From: JAICLV01 sp036380925
GTDB taxonomy: Bacteria > Actinomycetota > Actinomycetes > Acidothermales > Acidothermaceae
Direction: 5' to 3'
DNA: 14,970 nt
NCBI GenBank assembly: GCA_036380925.1
Contig: DASVDW010000219.1
Location: forward strand, 1-14,970
Under the pieces are notes generated by a model that saw only the letters and a list, made by a program, of their open reading frames with translations, had not been told where the DNA came from and made no database searches. Shown piece by piece: positions 1 to 5,956 of the stretch. A program made the translations under genes and the position numbers. Position 1 is the stretch's first letter. Each line of letters opens with the position of its first letter.

Positions 1-820
1 GCGCGGCATCGCGCAGGCTGGCGAACCGGCGTTGCTGGACCGGCGACAGTGAGGCGACCAGCTGTCGAGCCCTGGCGTCGTCCCACCATCGCGAGTCGGA
101 CTCCGCGAGGGGCTCGACCCGCTCGCCAAGCCCGGCCGACATCAGCTCCGGCGGCGGCGGAAGCGCGAAGGTGTGCGTGCGAAGTCCGGCGTGGTCGAGC
201 GCGCCTCCAAGCAGCGCGGGGCGCAGCGGGTCATCGCCGTCGGCCGGCGGCGCCGGTGTCGTCTGCGCGCCGACGACGAACAACCGCGGCCGCGACTGCG
301 GCACGAATCGCCGGGCGTCGAGCACGATCGCGTCGACGCTGTAGCCGAGCCGGTTCAGGTCGGCCGCCGCGGCACGCAGGTCGAGCCCCCCGCGCGATGT
401 GGCGAACCCCACGACGTTTTCCAGGAGGACGACGGGTGGGCGGCGCTCGCCCATCTCGTCCAGCACGCGGGTGAAGTGCCAAAACGTTCCCGAGTGCGCG
501 CCCGCCAAGCCGCGCCGCCAGCCTGCCAAGGACAAGTCGACGCAGGGAAAGGAGGCGGTTGCCAGGTCGACGTCCGGCACGTCGGCGCCTCGGACGTCGG
601 CGATGTCGGCAAGGAGAAACTCACCAGGCCCGCCGAAGTTCTCCTGATAGACCGACCGCTTCATCGCGTCGATGTCGGTGGCCCACGCCACGGCGACGCC
701 AGCCGCCTCAAGACCTAAGCGGACCAGGCCGATGCCCGCGAAGAACTCCGCCGCTTTGAACTCCGCCGCTTTGAACTCCGCCCCTTTGAGCTTCGCTGCT
801 GTGGAGGTCGGCGCGGTCAC
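1..820 (-). CDS. C5-cytosine DNA methyltransferase (3' end cut by window edge)
   Basis: The gene is read leftwards from a GTG at 820-818 and leaves the window after about 273 codons, so the C-terminus is missing. It should methylate the C5 of cytosine in a short DNA target using S-adenosylmethionine. Visible family motifs: FAGIG (SAM binding, residues 27-31), SFPC with the catalytic Cys93 followed by VDLSLAG, ENV at 134-136, and QSRPRLF at 175-181. The usual PCQ is PCV here. The GTG is chosen because it keeps motif I in frame and no ATG lies between it and the motif; only a weak AGG precedes it. Residues 12-26 are three near-identical KAAEF units encoded by a 15-bp tandem repeat. Leu35 uses the rare codon TTA. 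No restriction partner is visible, so solitary or restriction-modification status is open. The family call is firm; the exact start is less so. Confidence 0.9.
   Translation of the reverse strand, partial: MTAPTSTAAKLKGAEFKAAEFKAAEFFAGIGLVRLGLEAAGVAVAWATDIDAMKRSVYQENFGGPGEFLLADIADVRGADVPDVDLATASFPCVDLSLAGWRRGLAGAHSGTFWHFTRVLDEMGERRPPVVLLENVVGFATSRGGLDLRAAAADLNRLGYSVDAIVLDARRFVPQSRPRLFVVGAQTTPAPPADGDDPLRPALLGGALDHAGLRTHTFALPPPPELMSAGLGERVEPLAESDSRWWDDARARQLVASLSPVQQRRFASLRDAA
743..787. repeat. Three tandem 15-bp repeats in the methyltransferase N-terminus
   Basis: Three head-to-tail copies of gaactccgccgcttt lie at 743-757, 758-772 and 773-787. The third has one mismatch, at 783. On the minus strand they encode KGAEF, KAAEF, KAAEF directly before the FAGIG motif. 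The unit is a multiple of three, so gain or loss of a copy keeps the reading frame. Confidence 0.9.
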
Positions 821-871
821 ACCGGAAACCTAACGACGCGAGCGGACGACGACGCGGCGACGCGCTCACCG

Positions 872-911
872 CGCCGGTGCGCCGTTTCGCTGGCGGCTGT
901 TCGCCGGTGCG
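872..911. promoter_or_regulatory. Direct repeat cgccggtgcg, candidate regulatory site
   Basis: The 10-mer cgccggtgcg occurs at 872-881 and again at 902-911, exactly 30 bp apart, about three helical turns. Both copies lie in the 104-bp gap between the divergent methyltransferase and Nudix genes. That placement suits a regulator site or promoter region, but no clear -35/-10 pair is visible and short GC-rich repeats arise by chance. The function is inferred. Confidence 0.3.
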
Positions 912-924
912 TAGGGTCGGCGGT

Positions 925-1317
925 ATGCGCGAGGTGGCGGCGGTTGGGGCGATCGCCATCAAGGATGGCCGGATCCTGCTGATCCGGCGCGGCCACGCCC
1001 CCTCCCTCGGGTTGTGGTCGCTGCCCGGCGGCCGGGTGGAGCCCGGCGAGAGCGACGTCGAGGCCGTCCGCCGGGAGGTCGCCGAGGAGACCGGTCTGCG
1101 GGTCGACGTCGGACCGCTCGCCGGCGAGGTGCGCCGCCCGGGCGTGGGCGACGTTGTCTACCTCATCCGCGACTACCTGGTCACCGTCGTGGACGGCGAG
1201 CCCGCCGCGGGCGACGACGCGGACGACGTGGCTTGGGTGCCACTGGACCAGCTGGCCGAGCGCAATCTGACCGACGGACTCGTGCAGGCGCTGCGCGGGT
1301 GGGCGGTGCTTCCGTGA
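925..1317 (+). CDS. Nudix hydrolase
   Basis: This 130-residue protein is a small single-domain member of the Nudix family, which hydrolyses nucleoside diphosphates linked to another moiety. The Nudix box is complete: Gly36, Glu42, then REVAEETGL at 50-58, matching G-x5-E-x7-REUxEExGU, with the metal-binding glutamates present. The preceding LWSLPGG segment is also typical. The ATG at 925 is chosen because AGGG at 913-916 sits about 8 nt upstream and because the hydrophobic strand VAAVGAIAI begins at once. An in-frame GTG at 877 would add 16 residues that do not look like the family. The substrate (oxidised dNTP, ADP-ribose, NADH or other) cannot be read from the sequence. A LacI-type regulator follows 58 bp downstream in the same direction and may be co-transcribed. 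Confidence 0.88.
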   Translation: MREVAAVGAIAIKDGRILLIRRGHAPSLGLWSLPGGRVEPGESDVEAVRREVAEETGLRVDVGPLAGEVRRPGVGDVVYLIRDYLVTVVDGEPAAGDDADDVAWVPLDQLAERNLTDGLVQALRGWAVLP

Positions 1318-1355
1318 CAATGTGACCCAACGTGACCGGGGCGGCGACCTGGTCA
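1314..1355. promoter_or_regulatory. gtgac repeats upstream of the LacI-type regulator, candidate operator
   Basis: GTGAC occurs three times in direct orientation, at 1314-1318, 1322-1326 and 1332-1336. TGACC at 1333-1337 is mirrored by GGTCA at 1351-1355. All lie at the Nudix stop and in the gap before the regulator start at 1376. LacI-family proteins often control their own genes through inverted repeats, so an autoregulatory operator is possible. The arms are short and the spacing irregular, so this is a weak call. Confidence 0.25.
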
Positions 1356-1375
1356 GCGCACGAGACGAGGTGGCC

Positions 1376-2404
1376 ATGAGCGTGTCGGGTACCGGTGTCG
1401 ACCGGCCGGCGCCGACGCTGGAGGAAGTCGCCGCGCACGCCGGAGTCTCGCGGGCCACCGTGTCACGGGTGGTCAACGACTCCCCGAGGGTGAGTCCGCA
1501 GGCGAGGGCCGCCGTGGAGCGGTCGGTCCGAGCGCTCGGGTACGTCCCGAACCGCGCCGCGCGTTCGCTGGTCACCAAGCGCACCGACGCGATCGCCTTG
1601 GTCATCGCCGAGCGGGAGTCCCGGTTGTTCGCCGACCCGGTGCTCGCCGGCATGGTGACGGGCATCGCGGCCGAGTTGGCCAGCACCGACTACATGTTCG
1701 TGCTCGTCACCGCCCAAGGCGACGAGGGCCGCGTCGCCAACTACGTCCGCAACCGCCACGCGGACGGCGTCATCTTGATGTCCTTGCACGGGGACGACGG
1801 CCTGCTGACTTTGGTTGAGCGGCAGCGCACGCCCGCGGTCTTGAGCGGTCGGCCGCTGTCCGACCACGTCATCCCCTATGTGGACTCCGACAACGTCGGC
1901 GGCGCGCGCGCCGCGGTCGAGCACCTCGTCAGGCACGGCCGCGAGCGCGTCGTGACGATCGCCGGCCCAGGCGAGATGTGCGCCGGCGTCGACCGGCTCG
2001 CCGGCTTCCGGCAAGGGCTGCCCGAGGCGGCCCGGCGCGACTGGCGGCGGCTGGTGGCCACCGGAGACTTCACCGAGGAAAGCGGCGAGGCCGCGATGCG
2101 CGAGCTGCTCGACCGCCAGCCGCGGCTCGACGCGGTGTTCGCGGCGAACGACCTGATGGCCGCGGGGGCGCTGCGGGTGCTGAAAGCCGCCGGTCGCCAG
2201 GTGCCGGACGACGTGGCGATCGTGGGCTTCGACGACTCGCACGTGGCGCGTCACACCGACCCGGCGCTGACCAGCGTCCGACAACCGATCGAGGAACTCG
2301 GCCGAACGCTGGCCCGGCTGCTCCTGCAGCGGCTGCGCGACGGATCGGTCGTCCCGCCATCCGTGGTGCTGCCGACCGAGCTGGTGGTGCGCGAGTCGGC
2401 CTAG
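1376..2404 (+). CDS. LacI-family transcriptional regulator
   Basis: This 342-residue regulator has the normal LacI/GalR layout. Residues 13-33 form the helix-turn-helix (TLEEVAAHAGVSRATVSRVV). Residues 59-70 (NRAARSLVTKRT) match the hinge helix that enters the DNA minor groove. Residues 71 to the end form a periplasmic-binding-protein-like effector domain, with the family signatures FAANDLMAAGALRVL, DDVAIVGFDDS and TSVRQPIEELG. It should bind an operator as a dimer and respond to a small ligand, usually a sugar or nucleoside; the ligand cannot be read here. The ATG at 1376 is preferred because GAGG at 1367-1370 lies 5 nt upstream. A GTG at 1322 would add an 18-residue tail. The stop overlaps the end of the convergent gene by 4 bp. 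No sugar transport or catabolic operon is visible nearby, so its regulon is unknown. Confidence 0.93.
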   Translation: MSVSGTGVDRPAPTLEEVAAHAGVSRATVSRVVNDSPRVSPQARAAVERSVRALGYVPNRAARSLVTKRTDAIALVIAERESRLFADPVLAGMVTGIAAELASTDYMFVLVTAQGDEGRVANYVRNRHADGVILMSLHGDDGLLTLVERQRTPAVLSGRPLSDHVIPYVDSDNVGGARAAVEHLVRHGRERVVTIAGPGEMCAGVDRLAGFRQGLPEAARRDWRRLVATGDFTEESGEAAMRELLDRQPRLDAVFAANDLMAAGALRVLKAAGRQVPDDVAIVGFDDSHVARHTDPALTSVRQPIEELGRTLARLLLQRLRDGSVVPPSVVLPTELVVRESA

Positions 2405-2901
2405 CGCCGCACCACCTCGTCGACGTCGCTGATGTCGACGCCTTGGCCACGGACGCCGGGCGTCGCCGGCGGCTCGGGCGATCCGGCGAAGTCCATGCCG
2501 GCCTGATGCGGACCATAGGCAGCGCGCGTCGCCACCCGCTCTTGCGACGGCGGGATCACCCCGCCGTCGTCGATTCGCCGAAGCTCGTGGTGCGCGCGAA
2601 CGGTGAGGGCGTCGCCGAGACGGCGACGCCAAAGCGCCAGATCCGCGTTGGCCCGGTGGGGACCGCCCACGGCGTCGAATAGATCGCGGTGAATGGCGCT
2701 CGCGGCGGCGACCGCCCGACCGAGTTCGTGCTCCAGTCGCGCGTGGATCTCCCGCCGTTCGGCGACGCTCGCGTTGCGCGCTTGCGCCTCCACCAGTTGG
2801 TCTCCCAGCCGCGAGACGGCGTGCATGGCGCTCGCGTAGTGCGAGGCCAGCTCTTGGTCGACGCGTGGCTTGCGACGCCGGAAGAGTCTGCCCGCTCTCA
2901 T
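2401..2901 (-). CDS. Hypothetical protein, basic N-terminus and helical core
   Basis: I do not recognise this 166-residue protein. It opens with a basic stretch (RLFRRRKPR, residues 5-13). A long predicted helical part follows (about 15-120), rich in Ala, Arg, Glu and Leu, with many His residues. The tail (about 125-166) looks disordered and Pro/Gly-rich and ends in acidic DISDVDEVVRR. There is no signal peptide or membrane segment. GC-rich third positions support real coding. The ATG at 2901-2899 is chosen because its minus-strand leader carries AAGGGA (complement of 2911-2918), a strong ribosome site about 9 nt away. The ATG at 2964 has none and would add 21 basic residues. The 3' end overlaps the LacI-type gene tail to tail by 4 bp. 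It is divergent from the MgtE-N/CBS gene. Function unknown; nucleic-acid binding would be a guess from charge only. Confidence 0.72.
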   Translation of the reverse strand: MRAGRLFRRRKPRVDQELASHYASAMHAVSRLGDQLVEAQARNASVAERREIHARLEHELGRAVAAASAIHRDLFDAVGGPHRANADLALWRRRLGDALTVRAHHELRRIDDGGVIPPSQERVATRAAYGPHQAGMDFAGSPEPPATPGVRGQGVDISDVDEVVRR

Positions 2902-2995
2902 CGCGGCGACTCCCTTCTGCTTTCCCTCCGCTGCCTTCGCGCGGCTCGTGGCAGTCCTGCCCATCCCAAGCCGGATCCACGCGCGGCGGACGCGC

Positions 2996-3035
2996 TTGCG
3001 CCGCTCATCCGCGGCCGAGCGATAACCTCCGCTAC
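2996..3035 (+). promoter_or_regulatory. Likely leaderless promoter of the MgtE-N/CBS gene
   Basis: TAACCT at 3023-3028 fits the actinobacterial -10 pattern TAnnnT. It ends 7 nt before the ATG at 3036, the spacing expected if transcription starts at or next to the start codon. No Shine-Dalgarno sequence is present, which agrees with a leaderless mRNA. A possible -35 (TTGCGC, 2996-3001) is 21 bp upstream of the -10, longer than ideal, so only the -10 is a reasonable call. Confidence 0.45.
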
Positions 3036-4316
3036 ATGACCGAGCGCAGCGGGTCTCCGACCCGGGTTTTCGTCGCGCGGCTGGCCGGTCTTGTCGTGTT
3101 CGACCCGAACGGCGACCAGGTCGGCCGGGTGCGCGACGTCGTCATCATGCTGCGTCTTGGCAACCAACAGCCACGCGTGCTGGGGCTCGTGGTCGAGGTG
3201 CTGCCCCGTCGTCCGATCTTCATCCCGATGACCCGGGTCACCAGCATCGAAGCCGGCGCCGTCATCACCACCGGCACGGTGAGCTTGCGCAGGTTCCAGC
3301 AGCGTGCCGCGGAAACGCTGGTCCTCGGGGAGCTGCTCGACCGCTCGGTGACGCTGGCCGAGACAGGCGCGACGGTGACCGTGACCGACGTCGCGATGGA
3401 GCGCACCCGCACGCGAGATTGGCTGATCACCAAAGTCGCGGTGCGCACGCACGAGGGTGGGCGGGTGCGCCGCCGCGGTGTCACGCAAGTGGTCGATTGG
3501 GATGGGGTGCGCGGCCTTTCGCTCAGCGAATCGGGCCAGGGCGCCGCGAACCTGCTCGCCGCGTTCGACCAGTTGCGGCCGGCCGACCTCGCCGGCGTGA
3601 TCCACGACCTGTCGGAGAAGCGCCGCGCCGAGGTCGCCGCCGCGCTCGACGACGAGCGGCTCGCCGACGTCCTCGAGGAGCTGCCCGAGGACGAGCAGGT
3701 GGAGATTCTCGCGACCTTGGAAAGCGAGCGCGCGGCGGACGTCCTTGAGGCGATGGGCCCGGACGACGCCGCCGACCTGCTCGCCGAGCTGTCCCAAGAG
3801 GAGGCCGAGCGGCTGCTCGCCTTGATGCAGCCGGAAGAAGCCGAGCCGGTGCGTCGGCTGCTCACCTATTCCGAGGACACCGCGGGCGGTCTGATGACGA
3901 CCGAGCCGGTCATCCTTCCCCCAACCGCAACGGTGGCCGAAGCCCTTGCCCACGTGCGAAACCCAGACTTGTCACCGGCCACCGCGTCGCAGGTGTACGT
4001 GTGCCGGCCGCCGACCGACACCCCGACCGGCCGCTACCTCGGCATCGCGCATCTGCAACGCCTGCTAAGGGAGCCGCCCGCGACCCTGGTGAGCGCGGTC
4101 GTCGACACCGACATCGCGCCACTCGGGCCGGACGTGCCGCTGCATCAAATCACCAGTTATCTGGCGACCTACAACCTGGTGGCGGTGCCGGTCGTCGACG
4201 CGGACGATCGGCTGCTGGGCGCGGTCACCGTCGACGACGTCCTCGACCACCTGCTGCCAGAGGGCTGGCGCGACACCGACCACGAGACGGCGAGGCGGCC
4301 CGATGCCACGCCGTGA
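3036..4316 (+). CDS. PRC-barrel / MgtE N-terminal / CBS-pair protein without a channel domain
   Basis: This 426-residue soluble protein has three parts. Residues 8-160 contain two beta-rich PRC-barrel-like stretches (VFVARLAGLVVFDP... and LGELLDRSVTLAE...). Residues about 165-280 are an MgtE N-terminal superhelix, with repeated units such as ADVLEELPEDEQVEIL, AADVLEAMGPDDAADLL and LSQEEAERLLALM. The SEDTAGGLMTTEPV hinge follows, then a CBS pair (about 285-410). In true MgtE transporters these parts sense cytoplasmic Mg2+ and gate a five-helix membrane channel. That channel is absent, so this is a sensor or adaptor and not a transporter by itself. The start at 3036 is chosen because the protein fold begins there and a TAnnnT box lies just upstream; an upstream in-frame start at 2865 gives unrelated sequence. 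It overlaps the DUF1003 gene by 14 bp, pointing to coupled function. Confidence 0.9.
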   Translation: MTERSGSPTRVFVARLAGLVVFDPNGDQVGRVRDVVIMLRLGNQQPRVLGLVVEVLPRRPIFIPMTRVTSIEAGAVITTGTVSLRRFQQRAAETLVLGELLDRSVTLAETGATVTVTDVAMERTRTRDWLITKVAVRTHEGGRVRRRGVTQVVDWDGVRGLSLSESGQGAANLLAAFDQLRPADLAGVIHDLSEKRRAEVAAALDDERLADVLEELPEDEQVEILATLESERAADVLEAMGPDDAADLLAELSQEEAERLLALMQPEEAEPVRRLLTYSEDTAGGLMTTEPVILPPTATVAEALAHVRNPDLSPATASQVYVCRPPTDTPTGRYLGIAHLQRLLREPPATLVSAVVDTDIAPLGPDVPLHQITSYLATYNLVAVPVVDADDRLLGAVTVDDVLDHLLPEGWRDTDHETARRPDATP

Positions 4317-4815
4317 CGTTCGGCGCTCGCGGCTGGACCAACCGGCCTCGCCGCGACGGCTGATGCTTCGCCCCGACTACGACCCCGAGGCCTTCGGCAA
4401 GTTGTCGGAGCGGTTCGCCAGGTTCATGGGCACCGCGAAGTTCATCGTGGCGATGACCGTGTTCATCACGGTGTGGATCGTGTGGAACGTCGTGGTGCCC
4501 AATGGCCTGCGCTTCGACCAGTACAGCAACAAGTTCACCTTGTTGACCCTCTTGCTGTCACTGCAAGCGTCGTACGCGGCCCCGCTCATCTTGCTGGCGC
4601 AAAACCGCCAAGCCGACCGCGACCGCGTGCAGTTCGAGGAGGATCGCACCCGCAACGAGCGCAACATCGCCGACACCGAATACCTCACCAGGGAGGTGGC
4701 GGCGTTGCGCGTGGCGCTCGGCGAGGTCGCCACTCGAGACTTCGTCCGCGGCGAACTGCAGCGGTTGCTGGAAGAGCTCGACGCTCGTCGTGACGGCGAA
4801 CCGATCGAGGACTGA
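4303..4815 (+). CDS. DUF1003 two-TM membrane protein
   Basis: This 170-residue protein has two membrane helices, about 46-65 (FIVAMTVFITVWIVWN) and 78-99. The second runs into the family hallmark APLILLAQNRQADRDR (93-108). The N-terminus is basic. The C-terminal third (about 105-165) is charged and likely a cytoplasmic helical or coiled-coil tail (VQFEEDRTRNERN, LQRLLEELDAR). This is the usual DUF1003 layout; the biochemical role of the family is not settled to my knowledge. The ATG at 4303 has GAGG at 4292-4295, 7 nt upstream, and lies inside the end of the MgtE-N/CBS gene. The overlap and the frequent pairing of these families in actinobacteria suggest that the two products work together, perhaps as the membrane and sensing parts of one system. 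That coupling is inference. Confidence 0.9.
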   Translation: MPRRDVRRSRLDQPASPRRLMLRPDYDPEAFGKLSERFARFMGTAKFIVAMTVFITVWIVWNVVVPNGLRFDQYSNKFTLLTLLLSLQASYAAPLILLAQNRQADRDRVQFEEDRTRNERNIADTEYLTREVAALRVALGEVATRDFVRGELQRLLEELDARRDGEPIED

Positions 4816-4865
4816 TCGGCCGTTCCGGCGGGTGATTCGTTCGCGTTCCGGGGTAACGACTCGCC

Positions 4866-5144
4866 ATGGTCACCCTCGCCTCGACCCCCGCCGGTCGCCG
4901 CTGGAGGCTGACCGCAGCCGCGCTCGCCGTCATCGGCGGCGGCGTGCTCGGTGTCGCAATGGCTGACGCGAGCGCGGCGATCATGCGGTCATGCCTGTTG
5001 TGCGGCGGCGTCGTCGCGATTGGGCTGCGCGCCTTCCGTGCTGCGCGCGGCGGCATGAGGGAGAGCCGCGAAGCCGCTCCGGTGTCGCCTTATCCGCGGG
5101 TCTCGGCAAGATCCGAGCTGAAAACCTCGTCGAGGTCACGGTGA
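4866..5144 (+). CDS. Possible small two-TM membrane protein
   Basis: This 92-residue reading frame has two hydrophobic stretches, about 15-33 (LTAAALAVIGGGVLGVAMA) and 38-56 (AAIMRSCLLCGGVVAIGL). Arginines flank them, and a polar Arg/Ser-rich tail follows. Third positions are GC-rich, as in the neighbours. It starts 50 bp after the DUF1003 gene in the same direction and could be the third member of that unit. Against it: no clear ribosome site before the ATG at 4866, no recognised family, and a high-GC background in which open frames arise easily. The 3' part, after about residue 62, looks less gene-like than the hydrophobic core. I treat it as plausible only. Confidence 0.42.
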   Translation: MVTLASTPAGRRWRLTAAALAVIGGGVLGVAMADASAAIMRSCLLCGGVVAIGLRAFRAARGGMRESREAAPVSPYPRVSARSELKTSSRSR

Positions 5145-5161
5145 GAGCACTCTGAAGACGA

Positions 5162-5208
5162 CAACGTGGAAACTCCCAGCGCTATGACGCTGAAGAGTTT
5201 CCACGTTG
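5162..5208. terminator. Strong hairpin between convergent genes
   Basis: Arms 5162-5175 (CAACGTGGAAACTC) and 5195-5208 (GAGTTTCCACGTTG) pair perfectly over 14 bp. A second stem inside, CAGCG (5177-5181) with CGCTG (5188-5192), lengthens the hairpin after a small asymmetric bulge. There is no U-tract on either side. It lies between the plus-strand gene ending at 5144 and the minus-strand hemerythrin gene ending at 5250, so it could end transcription from both sides. The arms are much less GC-rich than the surroundings, which could also mark a dispersed palindromic repeat. Confidence 0.7.
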
Positions 5209-5249
5209 CGGGTGTGGCTAGATGGTTGCGGTTTGGCTAGATAGTGCGG

Positions 5250-5825
5250 CTAGTCCTTCCCGCTCTTCATGTGGTCGCGAACCTTGTCGAGCATCGCGGC
5301 GAACGGGCCAGCCAGATAGTTCGCCGTTGTGGTCTTCGCCGATGGGTGCGGATGCGTCGGCGCCATCTTCTCCGCCATCTTGATTCGCTTGCCCATCTTC
5401 TTAAGCTCGTCTGGCGTCTTCGCCGCGCGGATGCCCGGGAACTCCTCGTGCTCCTCGTGCTCCGCGTGCGCGAGCACCGACTTCTTGAACTCCAAGAACT
5501 TCGGCATGAACTCCGACGACGCGCAGCCGAGCTTTTCGAGGTTGGCGAGCACCTCTTTGGCCTCGTTCTCCTCTTCCATCCGCGCGTCGGCGACCGCGTC
5601 GCCGTTCGGGACCTCGGAGCGGGTGACCGGTCGCAGCACCTCTTCCTCCGCGGTCTCGTGCACCGCGAGCAACGCCCGAAGGTGGTCGAACTCCCGCTGC
5701 TGCGCCTCTCCCTCGCTGCTTTCCACGAGCGCGAACAGTTGCTTGATCTGGTTGTGTTGAGCAAGAAGGATGTCGATCGCGTCAGCGTTCTCGTTGACGG
5801 TGTCGGCGATGTCTCCTGCGCTCAT
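5250..5825 (-). CDS. Hemerythrin-like HHE-domain protein
   Basis: This 191-residue cytoplasmic protein belongs to the hemerythrin/HHE family, four-helix bundles that bind a di-iron centre and sense or handle O2, NO or oxidative stress. Candidate iron ligands are His24 (LLAQHNQIKQLF), His48, His56 with Glu60/61 (VHETAEEEVLRP), Glu85-Glu88, and His120, His123 and His126 (AHAEHEEHEEFP). A basic, Lys-rich C-terminal part (about 140-191) follows the bundle. The ATG at 5825-5823 has an almost ideal ribosome site: AAAGGAGG (complement of 5833-5840), 7 nt away, suggesting strong expression. The gene is divergent from the aldehyde dehydrogenase across a 131-bp gap in which I see no convincing promoter pair. 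The exact ligand (oxygen, NO or other) is not readable. Confidence 0.92.
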   Translation of the reverse strand: MSAGDIADTVNENADAIDILLAQHNQIKQLFALVESSEGEAQQREFDHLRALLAVHETAEEEVLRPVTRSEVPNGDAVADARMEEENEAKEVLANLEKLGCASSEFMPKFLEFKKSVLAHAEHEEHEEFPGIRAAKTPDELKKMGKRIKMAEKMAPTHPHPSAKTTTANYLAGPFAAMLDKVRDHMKSGKD

Positions 5826-5956
5826 GGGCGAGCCTCCTTTGGGTCAATCGCGAGTGGATCGTTGATCGTGCCGTGTCCACCAGTGCTTGGTTGGGTACCG
5901 TCCGCGGCGCCGCGCAAAACCTCGCGGGGCCGCTCGTCGCTGCGCAAGGAGCCCTC

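Noticed and set aside
743..787. Possible CRISPR or intergenic satellite
   Set aside because: Units are 15 bp, directly adjacent with no spacers, and lie in frame inside a coding gene.
1463..2980. Minus-strand 505-codon open frame spanning the LacI-type regulator and the hypothetical gene
   Set aside because: It covers two better-supported genes, shows no domain, and its Arg-rich low-complexity sequence indicates a shadow frame.
2865..3035. Earlier start for the MgtE-N/CBS protein
   Set aside because: The added 57 residues are unrelated to the family and would overlap the divergent gene's start. The ATG at 3036 has a well-placed -10 box.
4685..5056. Minus-strand open frame opposite the DUF1003 3' end and the small membrane protein
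   Set aside because: No ribosome site, no recognisable domain, and a Pro/Arg/Ser-rich composition typical of an antisense frame.
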